Shown here one piece after another: positions 55,030 through 64,000 of a stretch of 64,000 nucleotides of DNA. Source of the DNA: Haloferula sp. BvORR071 (GTDB taxonomy: Bacteria > Verrucomicrobiota > Verrucomicrobiia > Verrucomicrobiales > Akkermansiaceae); assembly GCF_000739615.1 (NCBI RefSeq), contig NZ_BATP01000028.1, positions 56,757-120,756 of the forward strand, read 5' to 3'. The position numbers were made by a program, and so were the translations under genes. The notes under the pieces were generated by a model. That model saw only the letters and a list, made by a program, of their open reading frames with translations. It was not told the DNA's origin and searched no databases. Numbering within the stretch: position 1 is the stretch's first letter; each line of letters begins with the position of its first letter.

Positions 55030-55869
55030 TCAATGGCGGCCCTTGGTGGTGTGCCCGGTGAAATGCTCGACGGCGGTTTTCAGGCCGAGCGTCACAAGAG
55101 CCAGCAGGGCGAGCAGCGCGGCGCAGGCGAAGGCCGCACTGAAGTGGTACTCATTGTAGAGCACTTCCACGTGTAGCGGCAGGGTGTTGGTCTTGCCGCG
55201 AATATGGCCGGAGACCACGGAAACGGCTCCGAACTCACCCATCGCGCGGGCGTTGCACAGGAGGATTCCGTAGAGCAGGCCCCACTTGATATTGGGCACC
55301 GTGACGCGCCAGAAGATCTGCCAACCGCCGGCACCCAAGGTGACCGCGGCTTCCTCCTGATCGCTGCCCTGGCTTTCCATCAGCGGGATCAGCTCGCGCG
55401 CGACGAAGGGAAAGGTCACGAAAACCGTGGCCAGCACGATGCCCGGCAGGGCGAAGATGATCCGGATGTCGTGCTCTTGCAGGAAGGGTCCGAACCAGCC
55501 TCTGGCCCCGAAAAGCAGGACGAAGACCAAGCCTGCAATCACCGGCGAGACCGCGAAGGGCAGGTCGATCAAAGAGATCAGGAAGGAGCGACCCTTGAAG
55601 CGGAACTTGGTGACCAGCCATGCGGCGGCGACGCCGAAGATCGTGTTCAGGGGCACCGCGATCGCTGCGGAGAGCAAGGTCAGCTTGATCGCAGACGCCG
55701 CGGCTTTATCGGAGAAGGCCTTGATGAAGACATCCCAGCCCTGGCGCAGGGCTTCCACGAAGACCGCCGCCAGCGGCAGCAGCAGGAAGAGGGAAAGCGC
55801 GACGAAGGCCAGGCCGATGAGCAACCAGCGGACGGGACCGGATTCAGTAGTAGCGGAAGGACGGCTCAT
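55030..55869 (-). CDS. cysW: Sulfate ABC transporter permease CysW
   Basis: This encodes 279 residues with about six membrane segments. The EAA loop that contacts CysA is visible near ESQGSDQEEAAVTLGAGGWQ (about 155-174), followed by NARAMGEFGAVSVVSG (about 213-228), a hallmark of CysW. It pairs with CysT to form the sulfate channel. It starts 9 bp after the cysT stop. Confidence 0.92.
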   Translation of the reverse strand: MSRPSATTESGPVRWLLIGLAFVALSLFLLLPLAAVFVEALRQGWDVFIKAFSDKAAASAIKLTLLSAAIAVPLNTIFGVAAAWLVTKFRFKGRSFLISLIDLPFAVSPVIAGLVFVLLFGARGWFGPFLQEHDIRIIFALPGIVLATVFVTFPFVARELIPLMESQGSDQEEAAVTLGAGGWQIFWRVTVPNIKWGLLYGILLCNARAMGEFGAVSVVSGHIRGKTNTLPLHVEVLYNEYHFSAAFACAALLALLALVTLGLKTAVEHFTGHTTKGRH

Positions 55870-55878
55870 CGCAGCGGT

Positions 55879-56697
55879 TCAGCGGGCCTGCCAGTTGAGG
55901 CGCCGTTGCAGGAGGTTGATCAGGAAAAGCAGGGCGAAGGACACGATGAGCATGCCCGAGGCGATCACGGCGGCGGCCTCGTACTTGTACTGCTCAAGTT
56001 GCGAGACGATGAGGCGCGGCAAGATCTCGGTCTTCATCGGCAGATTGCCCGAGATGAAGATGACCGAGCCATATTCGCCGATCGCGCGGGCGAAGGCCAA
56101 GGTGAAGCCGGTGATCAGGGCGGGCACCAGCATGGGGAAGATCACGCGGCGGAAGGTGGTCCAGCGATTCGCGCCGAGGCTGGCCGCGGCCTCCTCCAGC
56201 TCCAGGGCGAGATCTTCCATGACCGGCTGGACCGTTCTCACCACGAAGGGGAAGCCGATGAAGGTGAGGGCCACCCAAACCCCGGTGGGCGTGTAGGCGA
56301 CCTTGATCCCCCACGCTTCCAAGTACTGGCCGATCCAGCCATTCGGCGCATAGATCGAAGTCAGGGTGATGCCCGCCACCGCCGTAGGCAGGGCGAAGGG
56401 CAGGTCCACCATCGCGTCGAGGATCTTGCGCCCGGGGAAGTCATAGCGGACGAGCACCCACGCCGTGAGCAGGCCGATGACCACGCTGACCGCTGCAGCC
56501 GCCGCACTGGCCCCGAAGGTGAGCTTGGCCGCGGCGAGCACCTGCGGCGAAGTCAGGATCTTCTTCCAATCGTCAGGCCCCAGGCCCGCTGCCTTGATGA
56601 ACAGGGCCGCGAGCGGAATGAGGATGATCAGGCTCAACCATGTAATGGTAATGCCGAGTGATAGGCCGAAGCCGGGGATGACGCGCTGTTTCGCCAT
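55879..56697 (-). CDS. cysT: Sulfate ABC transporter permease CysT
   Basis: This encodes 272 residues with about six membrane segments. The opening [16 protein letters not shown] and the [22 protein letters not shown] loop (about 177-195; quoted up to 19 residues) fit CysT/CysU, as does [16 protein letters not shown] (about 215-230). It is the first permease of the operon, downstream of the two binding proteins. A strong hairpin lies between it and the upstream binding protein gene (56737-56768). Confidence 0.92.
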   Translation of the reverse strand: MAKQRVIPGFGLSLGITITWLSLIILIPLAALFIKAAGLGPDDWKKILTSPQVLAAAKLTFGASAAAAAVSVVIGLLTAWVLVRYDFPGRKILDAMVDLPFALPTAVAGITLTSIYAPNGWIGQYLEAWGIKVAYTPTGVWVALTFIGFPFVVRTVQPVMEDLALELEEAAASLGANRWTTFRRVIFPMLVPALITGFTLAFARAIGEYGSVIFISGNLPMKTEILPRLIVSQLEQYKYEAAAVIASGMLIVSFALLFLINLLQRRLNWQAR

Positions 56698-56736
56698 GAA
56701 ACTAGAAATCGGGATCTGACAGGTCTCCGGCGAGCC

Positions 56737-56768
56737 GGGGCGGGTGAAGCAATTGCCTCACCCGCCCC
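56737..56768 (-). terminator. Intercistronic hairpin between the binding-protein and permease genes
   Basis: GGGGCGGGTGA (56737-56747), 10-base loop containing GCAATTGC, TCACCCGCCCC (56758-56768): an 11-bp perfect stem with no T-tract on the minus strand. It fits a partial terminator or mRNA stabiliser that gives more binding protein than permease. Confidence 0.6.
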
Positions 56769-56820
56769 TTACTTTCAGTCAGAGTGCTTCAGCACAAGCC
56801 GAACCGGAGGCATGCCTTGC

Positions 56821-57828
56821 TCACTTGGCTCCCATGGCCTTGTCGAAGGTGCCGCCGTCGTCGAAATGCTTCTTCTGTGCAGCGGCCCAGCCACCGAAGT
56901 CCTTGTCCACCGTCACCAGTGGCAGCGAGGGGAATTTGCTGCTGTATTTCGCAAGGATCTCGGCCTTGCGGGGACGGTAGAAGTTCTGCCCCGCCAAGTC
57001 CTGGGCCTCGTCGGTGTAGAGGAACTCGAGGTAGGCCTTGGCTGCTTCGGCGGTGCCGTTCTTGGCGGCGTTCTTTTCGACCACGGCCACCGGCGGCTCC
57101 GCCAGGATGCTGATCGACGGATAGACGATCTGGGTCTGACCAGGGAATTGCTTTTCAATCAGATACGCCTCGTTTTCCCACGACAGGAAGACGTCGCCGA
57201 TCTTGTTCTGGGCGAAGGTAGTGGTGGCGGCACGGGCCCCGGAATCGAGGACCGGGACGTTGCGCAGGACCTTGGTGATGTAGTCGAGGATCTTGGTTTC
57301 ATCGCCACCGTATTCCTTCGCGGCCCATGCCCAGGCTGCCAGGTAGTTCCAGCGTGCGCCACCGGAGGTCTTGGGATCCGGAGTGACCACCTTGATGTCG
57401 GACTTCACCAGATCCGGCCAGTCTTTGACTCCCTTCGGGTTGCCCGAGCGGACCACGAAGACGATGGTGGAGGTGTAGGGCGAGCTGTTGTCCGGCAGCT
57501 TCTTCTGCCAGTCTTCCGCGAGCAGCTGCGCCTTCTTGGCGATGGCGTCGATATCACCCGCCAGAGCGAGGGTCACGACATCGGCCGGCTGGCCGTCGAT
57601 GACGGCGCGGGCCTGCTTGCCGGAGCCACCGTGCGACTGGACGATGTCGATCTCGCCCTTGCCATCGGCAGCCCACTTCTTGGTGAAGGCCGCATTCACC
57701 GCCTCGTAGAACTCACGGGTCGGATCGTAGGAGACATTCTGGAGTTCCAGTTTGCCTTTCTTGCCAGAGCAGCCTGGCAGCGCCAGTAGGGCGGCCAAAG
57801 CGAGCGGGAAGAGGGATCGTGTTTTCAT
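56821..57828 (-). CDS. Sulfate-binding protein (first of two)
   Basis: This encodes 335 residues with a lipoprotein-type signal (LPGCSG, lipobox Cys near 20). The mature start [40 protein letters not shown] and the later LSWENEAYLIEKQFPG are diagnostic of Sbp/CysP solute receptors, which hold sulfate or thiosulfate in the periplasm. A paralog lies directly upstream at 57867-58880. It precedes cysT across the hairpin at 56737-56768. Confidence 0.93.
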   Translation of the reverse strand: MKTRSLFPLALAALLALPGCSGKKGKLELQNVSYDPTREFYEAVNAAFTKKWAADGKGEIDIVQSHGGSGKQARAVIDGQPADVVTLALAGDIDAIAKKAQLLAEDWQKKLPDNSSPYTSTIVFVVRSGNPKGVKDWPDLVKSDIKVVTPDPKTSGGARWNYLAAWAWAAKEYGGDETKILDYITKVLRNVPVLDSGARAATTTFAQNKIGDVFLSWENEAYLIEKQFPGQTQIVYPSISILAEPPVAVVEKNAAKNGTAEAAKAYLEFLYTDEAQDLAGQNFYRPRKAEILAKYSSKFPSLPLVTVDKDFGGWAAAQKKHFDDGGTFDKAMGAK

Positions 57829-57866
57829 GATTGCTTGTCGGTTGGATGGATGTTCGGGGCCCGTGC

Positions 57867-58880
57867 CTATTTCGCGCGGGTATAAATCTGGTCGAAGATG
57901 CCGCCGTCGGCAAAGTGAGTCTCCTGCGCCTTGGCCCAGCCACCGAAGTGATCGATGGTCACGAGCTCCAATGCCGGGAAGGTGGAGGCGTATTTGGCCG
58001 CGGCCTGTGGGTCGCGCGGACGGTAGAAGTGCTTGCCGGCGAGGTCCTGGCCCTCCGGCGTGTAGAGGTAGTCGAGGTAGGCCTTCGCCGCCTCAGTCGT
58101 GCCACGCTTGGCGGCCGTCTTTTCGACGACAGCGACGGGTGGCTCCGCGAGGATGCTCAACGAAGGATAGACGATCTGGGTCTGGTCCGGGAATTCCTTG
58201 GCAATCAGATGTGCCTCATTCTCCCAAGAGAGAAGGACGTCCCCGATGTGGCGCTGGGCGAAGGTGGTGGTGGAAGCCCGGGCACCAGAGTCCAGCACCG
58301 GCACGTGCTTGTAGAGATTGCCAATGAAGTCGCGCGCCGCGGCCTGGTCGCCGCCGTGCTGCTTCTCCGCCCATGCCCAGCCGGCAAGGTAGGCCCAGCG
58401 CGGAGCACCACCGGTCTTCGGGTCCGGGGTGATGACTTCGACGCCATCCTTCACCAAGTCGTTCCAGTCCTTGATCCCCTTCGGGTTGCCCTTGCGAACG
58501 ACGAAGACGATGGTCGAGGTGTAGGGCGAGCTGTTGTTCGGGAACTTGGCTTGCCAGTCCTCCGGGAGCAGTCCGCCCTTCTTCGCGATCATGTCGATAT
58601 CGAGCGAGAGGGCGAGGGTCACCACGTCGGCGGGCTGGCCATCGATCACCGAGCGGGCCTGCTTGCCAGAGCCGCCGTGCGATTGGGTGATGGTGATGGT
58701 CCCCTTCCCGTCCGCCGCCCACTTGCGGGCGAAGGCGGCGTTGAATTCCTCGTAGAATTCACGGGTGGGGTCGTAGGAGACGTTCTGCAGCTCGATGGCG
58801 GAACCTTCTTTCTTGGCCTCGCAGCCTGGCAGGAAGGCAAGTGCCGCCAGCAGGCCTGAAGCGATCAGGGGACGTTTCAT
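57867..58880 (-). CDS. Sulfate-binding protein (second of two)
   Basis: This encodes 337 residues from ATG at 58880 ([20 protein letters not shown], with lipobox LPGC); an in-frame start at 58943 is less likely. It shares the Sbp landmarks of its neighbour ([40 protein letters not shown]) and is clearly its paralog. Two receptors for one channel may widen specificity, for example sulfate and thiosulfate or molybdate-like anions. It follows the porin gene by 32 bp. Confidence 0.93.
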   Translation of the reverse strand: MKRPLIASGLLAALAFLPGCEAKKEGSAIELQNVSYDPTREFYEEFNAAFARKWAADGKGTITITQSHGGSGKQARSVIDGQPADVVTLALSLDIDMIAKKGGLLPEDWQAKFPNNSSPYTSTIVFVVRKGNPKGIKDWNDLVKDGVEVITPDPKTGGAPRWAYLAGWAWAEKQHGGDQAAARDFIGNLYKHVPVLDSGARASTTTFAQRHIGDVLLSWENEAHLIAKEFPDQTQIVYPSLSILAEPPVAVVEKTAAKRGTTEAAKAYLDYLYTPEGQDLAGKHFYRPRDPQAAAKYASTFPALELVTIDHFGGWAKAQETHFADGGIFDQIYTRAK

Positions 58881-58912
58881 GAGGGAAAGAAGGTTCCGGC
58901 CAAGCGATGGCT

Positions 58913-60121
58913 TCAGAAGTAGAAGCGGACGCCGGTGAGCCAAGTCACACCCTCGTAGTCGCCACCGTTGCCGCCGCCATCAAGGTTGGCGTATTCGCCG
59001 CCGGCCATGATCTTCAGCTTGTCGCCGTAGATGAAGTACTGCGCGCCGAGATAGATCGCGTTGTATTCATCGCCACGGCCACCGCCGGTCAGGAAGGGAG
59101 CCTCGCTCTCGTAGCGAGTCTGGCGGTAGACGCTGTCCGGGCCATCGCCGGTGCTATAGGAGTAGCGGCCCACAAGCTGCAGGCGCTTCGGGATAATCTC
59201 GTACATCGGCTGGATGAAGAAGCCGAAGACATCGCCATCCTTCCCCTCGCCACCGGAGGCATTGAAGGCTTCCACCACGAACTGGAAGGGACCCTGCTGC
59301 GCCCAGAAGGTGGCGGAGATGATGTCGTCGTAGCGGGTGAAGAGATGGTCGTCCTTGTCGTGGTCGCTGTGGATCCAGTCGAGGTTGAAGTCCGCCTTGT
59401 CCCAGCCGAAGCAGGCCTTGGCATCATAGCCCACGCCGGCACCGAAGCTGTAAGCCCCGCCGAACTTGCCGAACTCCTTGTCGCTGTCGTTCGAGTAGCC
59501 GCCGACCTGCCAGGAGAAGTCGCCTACCTTGCCCTCGGCGGTAATGCCGAGGATGCGGTTCACGCGGAGCTGGTTGAAGATCTGGGAGCTATCGAAGGTC
59601 TGTTGGAGGTCGCTCGATTGCAGCCAGTCGAAATGACCGATCAGCGGCTTGAAGTGGCCGAGGGTGAGGGTGAAATCCTTGTTAGGCTTCCACCTGACGT
59701 AGGCATCCTCGAGGCCGTTGTAGAAGGGATCAAAATTGTCCGTGCTCTGGAAGGTCGCGCGGACCTCCAAGGTCTTCTCGAACATCTTCGCATCGAAGCC
59801 GAAGCGGAAGCGGCGGTCTTCCCACGCATCCGTATTGCCTTGGTCTGAATCCACCCAGTAGTACTGACCCTGGTATTTGCCGATCAGCTTGAACTCCTCG
59901 AGGATCGGGTTCTTGTCGTCGTGATAGAGGACGAAGAGATCCCATGCTTTCTTGAAACCGGCAGTCTCCTCATCCGAGGGCGTGCCGAAGGGATCGAACT
60001 CGAAGGCATGTGCCGAGGAACTGAGCACCGCCGCAAGGGGCAGCATCAGCAGGGAAGCCCGGACGGAAGCGACGCGAGCCGCCTTCACGCCCGTGGCACG
60101 GGTGGTGTCGGTTTTTTTCAT
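58913..60121 (-). CDS. Outer-membrane porin linked to sulfate uptake
   Basis: This encodes 402 residues with a signal peptide ending near SSAHA. It is rich in aromatic beta strands ([44 protein letters not shown]), with acidic turns, and ends in the outer-membrane signature ...GVRFYF with a terminal Phe. The pattern is that of an OprP/O-type phosphate or anion-selective porin. It is the first structural gene of the sulfate locus and probably lets sulfate cross the outer membrane. The family call is tentative. Confidence 0.82.
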   Translation of the reverse strand: MKKTDTTRATGVKAARVASVRASLLMLPLAAVLSSSAHAFEFDPFGTPSDEETAGFKKAWDLFVLYHDDKNPILEEFKLIGKYQGQYYWVDSDQGNTDAWEDRRFRFGFDAKMFEKTLEVRATFQSTDNFDPFYNGLEDAYVRWKPNKDFTLTLGHFKPLIGHFDWLQSSDLQQTFDSSQIFNQLRVNRILGITAEGKVGDFSWQVGGYSNDSDKEFGKFGGAYSFGAGVGYDAKACFGWDKADFNLDWIHSDHDKDDHLFTRYDDIISATFWAQQGPFQFVVEAFNASGGEGKDGDVFGFFIQPMYEIIPKRLQLVGRYSYSTGDGPDSVYRQTRYESEAPFLTGGGRGDEYNAIYLGAQYFIYGDKLKIMAGGEYANLDGGGNGGDYEGVTWLTGVRFYF

Positions 60122-60208
60122 GTGTGGTGAGGGTTGGTAGCTCTGCGGTGATGGACCCCGGGCCTCGGGAGAAGGTTGCGGAGTCGGGCTGAGCCGCCAA
60201 TTTTAGGC

Positions 60209-60228
60209 AAAAAAAGAGACCACCTCTT
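60209..60228 (-). terminator. Weak terminator or attenuator upstream of the porin gene
   Basis: On the minus strand AAGAG, loop GTGGT, CTCTT, then a T-run of about five. It is 167 bp past the yezD stop and 88 bp before the porin start, in a 273-bp gap. It may end the rrf2-yezD message or act as an attenuator for the porin operon. No riboswitch core was recognised in the gap. Confidence 0.4.
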
Positions 60229-60394
60229 GAGGCGATGGAAATTAGGGTACGTGGATGGATGCGTGGTCGCACTCGATCCGGATTCCCCTTTCTCTAGCTA
60301 CTCCGGTGGTCCGGTCGGTCTCTTCGATCAGGATTTCGAAGCGAACCCTGCGGTTCGCGATGTAAAAGCTGTTAGGCTACGTGGTTCGGTAAGG

Positions 60395-60595
60395 TCAGGA
60401 CGACGAGCCGTTCTCGTCACGCGCGGACGGGAACCTCGTTTTCTCGAGGCTGTCGACCTGCGTCACTCGTCCCTCGTGGACGATGATCTGGACGGATCCG
60501 AAGCGAAGGTCTTCGACCTTCTTGCGGACTACATCCAGCCAATCGGCGGGAGGAACGATGTCCGTCTTTTGACGGTCATTCGTTTTCATGTTCAT
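60395..60595 (-). CDS. yezD: YezD-family small protein (DUF2292)
   Basis: This encodes 66 residues from ATG at 60595 (Met-Asn-Met; the second Met at 60589 is also possible). The block DWLDVVRKKVEDLRFGSVQI and IVHEGRVTQVDSLEKTR is the YezD/DUF2292 signature, a family found beside sulfur and cysteine genes in many bacteria. Its start overlaps the end of the Rrf2 gene by 20 bp, so the two are translationally coupled. The function is unknown. Confidence 0.85.
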   Translation of the reverse strand: MNMKTNDRQKTDIVPPADWLDVVRKKVEDLRFGSVQIIVHEGRVTQVDSLEKTRFPSARDENGSSS

Positions 60596-61160
60596 CGCTC
60601 GGGGCGGTAGCAAGTTGGGATAGTCCCACCAGGAAGCCGTCGGCAGGGTCGGCCTTGCCACGCGCAGTGGTGGCGCCGACCTTGGAGCCAGCCAAGGTGG
60701 AGAAAGGAGGGGCGATGCCGTCGCGCCGCATCTTGCGCAGCGTTACTTCGACGACTTGGGCCAAGGTGTAGCGGTCGAGGATGTTGGCGATCGCGTTGCG
60801 CACGTCGATCATCAGCATGCGGAGGCCGCAGTGATCCTCGTCCGGGCAGGTACAGCGCTGGTAGGCAAACTCGCTGGCGCAGCAGATCGGGGCAAGGCGG
60901 CCGTCCATCAGGCGGACGAGGTCGCCGATGCGGATCTTGTCCGCGGGGGTGCCGAGCGTGTAGCCGCCCAGCTTGCCGCGCTTGGTTTCGACGATGCCAG
61001 CCTCGCGGAGCTCCTGGAGGATCCGCTCAATGAATTTCAGAGGCAGGCGGTTGGCGTCAGCCAATTCAACTCCCGACACGGTGGGTAGTCCCATCTCAGC
61101 GGCGATACCGAGGTGAATCGTGGCGCGGAGCGCATACTCGGCTTTCTTGGAAAGGTGCAT
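60576..61160 (-). CDS. Rrf2-family transcriptional regulator, likely sulfur-responsive
   Basis: This encodes 194 residues from ATG at 61160 (MHLSKKAEYALRATIHLG); an in-frame ATG at 61205 is less likely. The winged helix (about 1-85) is typical of Rrf2 proteins. A cysteine cluster, CCASEFAYQRCTCPDEDHCG (about 107-126, five cysteines), could hold an iron-sulfur cluster or sense cysteine-sulfur status, as in IscR or CymR. It heads the sulfate locus, overlaps yezD, and has a strong palindrome upstream (61228-61252), which is probably its own operator. Confidence 0.88.
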   Translation of the reverse strand: MHLSKKAEYALRATIHLGIAAEMGLPTVSGVELADANRLPLKFIERILQELREAGIVETKRGKLGGYTLGTPADKIRIGDLVRLMDGRLAPICCASEFAYQRCTCPDEDHCGLRMLMIDVRNAIANILDRYTLAQVVEVTLRKMRRDGIAPPFSTLAGSKVGATTARGKADPADGFLVGLSQLATAPSDEHENE

Positions 61161-61227
61161 CGGCGAATGTGGAGCGGAAGGTATGGTTTTAAGGTAGAGG
61201 GTCAAGCCGGTTTTTGAGAATAGCTAT

Positions 61228-61252
61228 TAATTCACTAATAATGAGTGAATTA
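61228..61252. promoter_or_regulatory. Palindromic operator candidate upstream of the Rrf2 gene
   Basis: TAATTCACT (61228-61236), spacer AATAATG, AGTGAATTA (61244-61252): a perfect 9-bp inverted repeat, AT-rich in a GC-rich window, 68 bp before the Rrf2 start. It is the likely binding site of the Rrf2 regulator. Confidence 0.7.
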
Positions 61253-61317
61253 GACTAGGCATCGAATGCCCACTTGGAGGTCTCCGAAAGGCATTTCTCC
61301 CAATTTCAGTTCGTCAT

Positions 61318-61425
61318 TCAAGCCTCGATTCGGCCCAGCGCGCGCCGCGCCTGAACCGGTGCCACATCGCGCCACAGGGCACGCAGGCGACCGCCGCCGA
61401 GATCCGTGGTCGAGTGGCTGTCCAT
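61318..61425 (-). CDS. Possible small protein downstream of Verru_Chthon A
   Basis: This encodes 35 residues (MDSHSTTDLGGGRLRALWRD, then VAPVQARRALGRIEA) from ATG at 61425, with a GGGGAG ribosome-binding site 5 bases upstream. It starts 39 bp past the Verru_Chthon A stop. It is too short to judge by composition; the good RBS and the position are the support. No family is known. Confidence 0.4.
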   Translation of the reverse strand: MDSHSTTDLGGGRLRALWRDVAPVQARRALGRIEA

Positions 61426-61464
61426 TCAGCTCTCCCCTTCGGCACGCTGGCCTTCAAGGTCGGC

Positions 61465-64000
61465 TCAGACCTCGGAGGGATGCAGCCAGCGGAAGGAAGC
61501 CACCGTGTAGCGACGGCCGAAGGTCTTGTTCACGGGGTTCAAGTTGCCGACCAACTCATCGATGGGATTGGCCTTATCGATGAAGGGAGCCTCGCGCTGC
61601 ACCTCGGCTTCACACCAGGCGCGGGCTTGGATCTTGCCATCGGCATCGACGCAATCGCCGTAGGCACGGATCAGGAAGGTATCCGAGCGCGCGGAGAGAT
61701 AGGGCGCGACCGGCGTGAGGATATCGGCCTGCTTCACGATCCCGGGAATGCCGTAGGCGGCTGCGCCTTCCTCGGCCTGGGGAAGGTGAAGCCGCGACCC
61801 GGTCCACCGGCGGCGGCCGCACGGCTGCCGTGATTGTAGGCCGCGTTGATCGGCACGTCCTCGGCGTCCAGCGCGCTCTGGATCGCGCCCGCGCGGGCCA
61901 GCGTCTTATCGCTGCCGGGACGACGGTTGATGAAGTCTGCCAGCGAGAGGAAGGGGCCGCGCTTGCGCACCTCGCGGACGATCGCCTTGGCCAAGGCGTC
62001 GATCTCGTCCTGCTTGAGCTCGCGCCGGCCGGTCCACTGCGGGGTCGATAGCACATCCCCCGCTGCACTCTTCTCCGCGACCTGATTTTCGGGGACGAAG
62101 AGACCGGCCACCGGCACATTCTCGCTCGGCTGCATCGCATCGGCACCGCCGCTGCCACGCACCGAAACTTGCTGCTCCTTGAGGCCACCTAACAGGGTCT
62201 TCCACGCCTCCACCGAAGTGGAGTTCACGTTAAACATGCCATCCGCTTCCAGCAGCGCGGCGATCTTCTGTGCGGCAGTCGGGGCCGGATTGCTGCCGGA
62301 AAAGAGGCGGCCGATCACATCATCCGCAGTCTCGCCGCCGCCGAGCACCGCACGGTAGCGTGCATTCGGAAGGGCCTTGCCCTCCTTCAAGAAATCCTGC
62401 GCGACCTGCTTTTGCACCCGCTTATTGTTGAAGCCCGCCGCGGTCTGCGGAGCGATGCCAGAGAAGAACCAATCATCCCACAAGGTCTGGTTTGCCAAGT
62501 ATGAGTGGTCGGCCAAGGGCCGCGGGCCGGCGAGCGAGGATGAGGTCTTGTCGGAGGGAATCACAGGAGAAGCCATCGAATTGCCGATCGCATGGCTGAT
62601 CTGCGGCAGCATCGGTGTGGTGCCGAAGAGACCGGAGGTCGAACCGACAAAGCCGTTCGCGAAAGCGTATTGGAAAGCGGCCAGCGAATGGATTGGCTCG
62701 CGCGGGATGCCGTGAGTGATGACCGCGCCAGTGCCGGTATCGCGGGTCCAGCCCCCGCCGAAGTAACCGTTGCCATTCGGGCTGAGCTCGATGTTGCGGT
62801 TCTTCCAACTACTCATGGGCTCGATGTGAACCTCATAGGGCAAGGTCTCCAGTTCATCCGGCTGCAGGGTTTGGAAGTCGGTCTTCGGGGCCTTCGGGTT
62901 GCAACGCGCGAGGAAGCGCCCACTCAGGTCCGCACCCAGCTCGGTCTTCAGGCTGTAGGAGAAGACCATGATCGGCTCCTTGCGGCCGGAGAGCTGCGAG
63001 AAGCTCAGGGGGCGAGTATCGGAGGGCGCGATCTTGTTGAAGAAGGCCGGATTGCTCGCCGCGGTGATGCGGTCGGCGGGCAGGCCATCCTTGCCATCAA
63101 TCATCACGCCACCCAGGCCCGCGCTCTCACCCAGCGAGGCACGGTCCTCCTTGTAGAAGAAATCATTCGCCGTGAGGAACCAGGTCGCCGTGCCGGTGGA
63201 TTGCTCGGCATTCGGCGTGACCTCGTAGTTGATCGTCTCGTTACCGGCGCTTTCGATGTACTTGCCGCTGCTGTCCTTGATGTCGATGGCGATGCCGCCG
63301 CCGAAGTTCCAGCCGGCTTCACCGTCGATGTAGTTCAGGCCGGGGTTGTAGGACTTGATCGCGGTATTCGCACCTTGCGAGATCATCACCACTTCACCCG
63401 GCTTGAGCGCGACCGGCTTGGCCTTGCCAACGGTGAGCGTCAGGTAGTTGGAAGCTCCCACGAGCTTGTTCAGCGAAATGCTGGAGGTGGTGCTGCCGCG
63501 CTTCAGTTTCAGGTCGTAGGGGAGCTGCCAGAACTTCACCGATTGGTAGGCCGGCGTGACCACCACCGGCACGTCCAGGGGATTCCACAGGATCGCGATT
63601 GGATCGACCACCAGTGCAAGGCGGTTGATCGTTTGGCCATTGCTGGTGACCTGACGGCCATGCAGCGAGAGGATGGTCTGGAAGCTGATGTAGGTCGGCT
63701 GCTTGAAGAGGTTCTCGGGGTCGGTGTTGAGCGTTGTCAGATTCTCGGCGACTTGGAGATAGGGAGTCTTGTTGCCGATCGATCCACCCGTGGTGTAGGC
63801 GGCGCGGGTGCCGGTCTTCAGCTCCTTCCAGGAGTTGTAGTAGAGCCAGAGCTCGGCCTCGTTGATGCCCTTGGCACCACCCACCGTGTAGAGCGCGTTC
63901 TGAGGTGCGGACGATTGGGGTTTCTCCAGATAGAAGGAGAGGTCCTTGCGGAAGCCGCCAGCGCGCACATTGGTGAGCAAGCCGGCGCTGCGGGGCCGCG
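61465..64000 (-). pseudogene. Frameshifted, 5'-truncated Verru_Chthon cassette protein A
   Basis: The frame enters from the right edge (no start within the window) and reads about 755 residues to a stop near 61736. The next frame then continues with VKQADILTPVAPYLSARSD and RAYGDCVDADGKIQARAWCE, the standard C-terminus of Verru_Chthon cassette protein A (TIGR02600), ending at 61465. The shift fits loss of one C in the run at 61779-61782 (GGGG on the plus strand): restoring it gives ...FTFPQAEEGAAAYGIPGIVKQAD in one frame (quoted in parts). The protein is a large cell-surface component of a verrucomicrobial cassette with prepilin-like partners; partners B-D are not in the window. A sequencing error is as likely as a real mutation. 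Confidence 0.78.

Noticed and set aside
60122..60394. A possible sulfur-related riboswitch in the porin leader
   Set aside because: I looked for SAM-type core elements and found no convincing match; only a weak hairpin with a T-run is present.

Overview
The window is about 64 kb of GC-rich bacterial chromosome that reads as a free-living, Luteolibacter-like member of the Verrucomicrobiota. The pointers are a C-terminal Verru_Chthon cassette protein A at the right edge, two giant autotransporter-associated beta-strand repeat proteins, an ECF sigma/FecR/sulfatase cluster of the kind common in Verrucomicrobia and Planctomycetes, and many secreted proteins of unknown function. The taxonomic call is inference from gene content. 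I saw no rRNA, tRNA, CRISPR array, insertion sequence or phage.

Layout. 1-5.6 kb: membrane and secreted proteins of unknown function, a decayed copy of the 3' end of rdgB, a hairpin-rich repeat stretch, intact rdgB, two periplasmic thioredoxin-like genes and a type II lumazine synthase. 5.7-13.7 kb: leuS, a SWIM/SNF2 helicase and a secreted GH43 glycosidase. 13.7-19.4 kb: a compact four-gene RNA-repair operon (hen1, a small P-loop kinase, a Thg1-like 3'-5' polymerase, pnkp). 19.5-27.6 kb: a lipoprotein hydrolase fused to DUF2314, arabinose-5-phosphate isomerase, a membrane HExxH protein, avtA, a peroxiredoxin and an RmlD-like reductase. 27.7-43.4 kb: the two beta-repeat surface proteins bracketing manC, a DNA alkylation repair protein, a GH16 glycosidase, an aldehyde dehydrogenase, a phosphotransferase and a spermidine-synthase-like enzyme. 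43.5-50.9 kb: two EF-hand proteins, two sulfatases, a FecR-like protein and an ECF sigma factor. 51-61.2 kb: a sulfate-uptake locus on the minus strand (Rrf2 regulator, yezD, porin, two sulfate-binding proteins, cysTWA, an unknown protein and a YdhS-like flavoprotein). 61.3-64 kb: a frameshifted, truncated Verru_Chthon A gene.

How it fits together. The glycosidases, sulfatases and repeat proteins suggest a degrader of sulfated polysaccharides. Sulfate import sits nearby under what looks like a cysteine- or sulfur-responsive Rrf2 repressor with a clear palindrome at its promoter. The most striking unit is the RNA-repair operon. It joins the known Pnkp/Hen1 end-healing, methylating and sealing machine to a reverse polymerase and a second kinase, which suggests it can also rebuild lost 5' nucleotides. 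The Hen1 protein starts at TTG and carries an extra C-terminal domain of about 170 residues that I could not identify.
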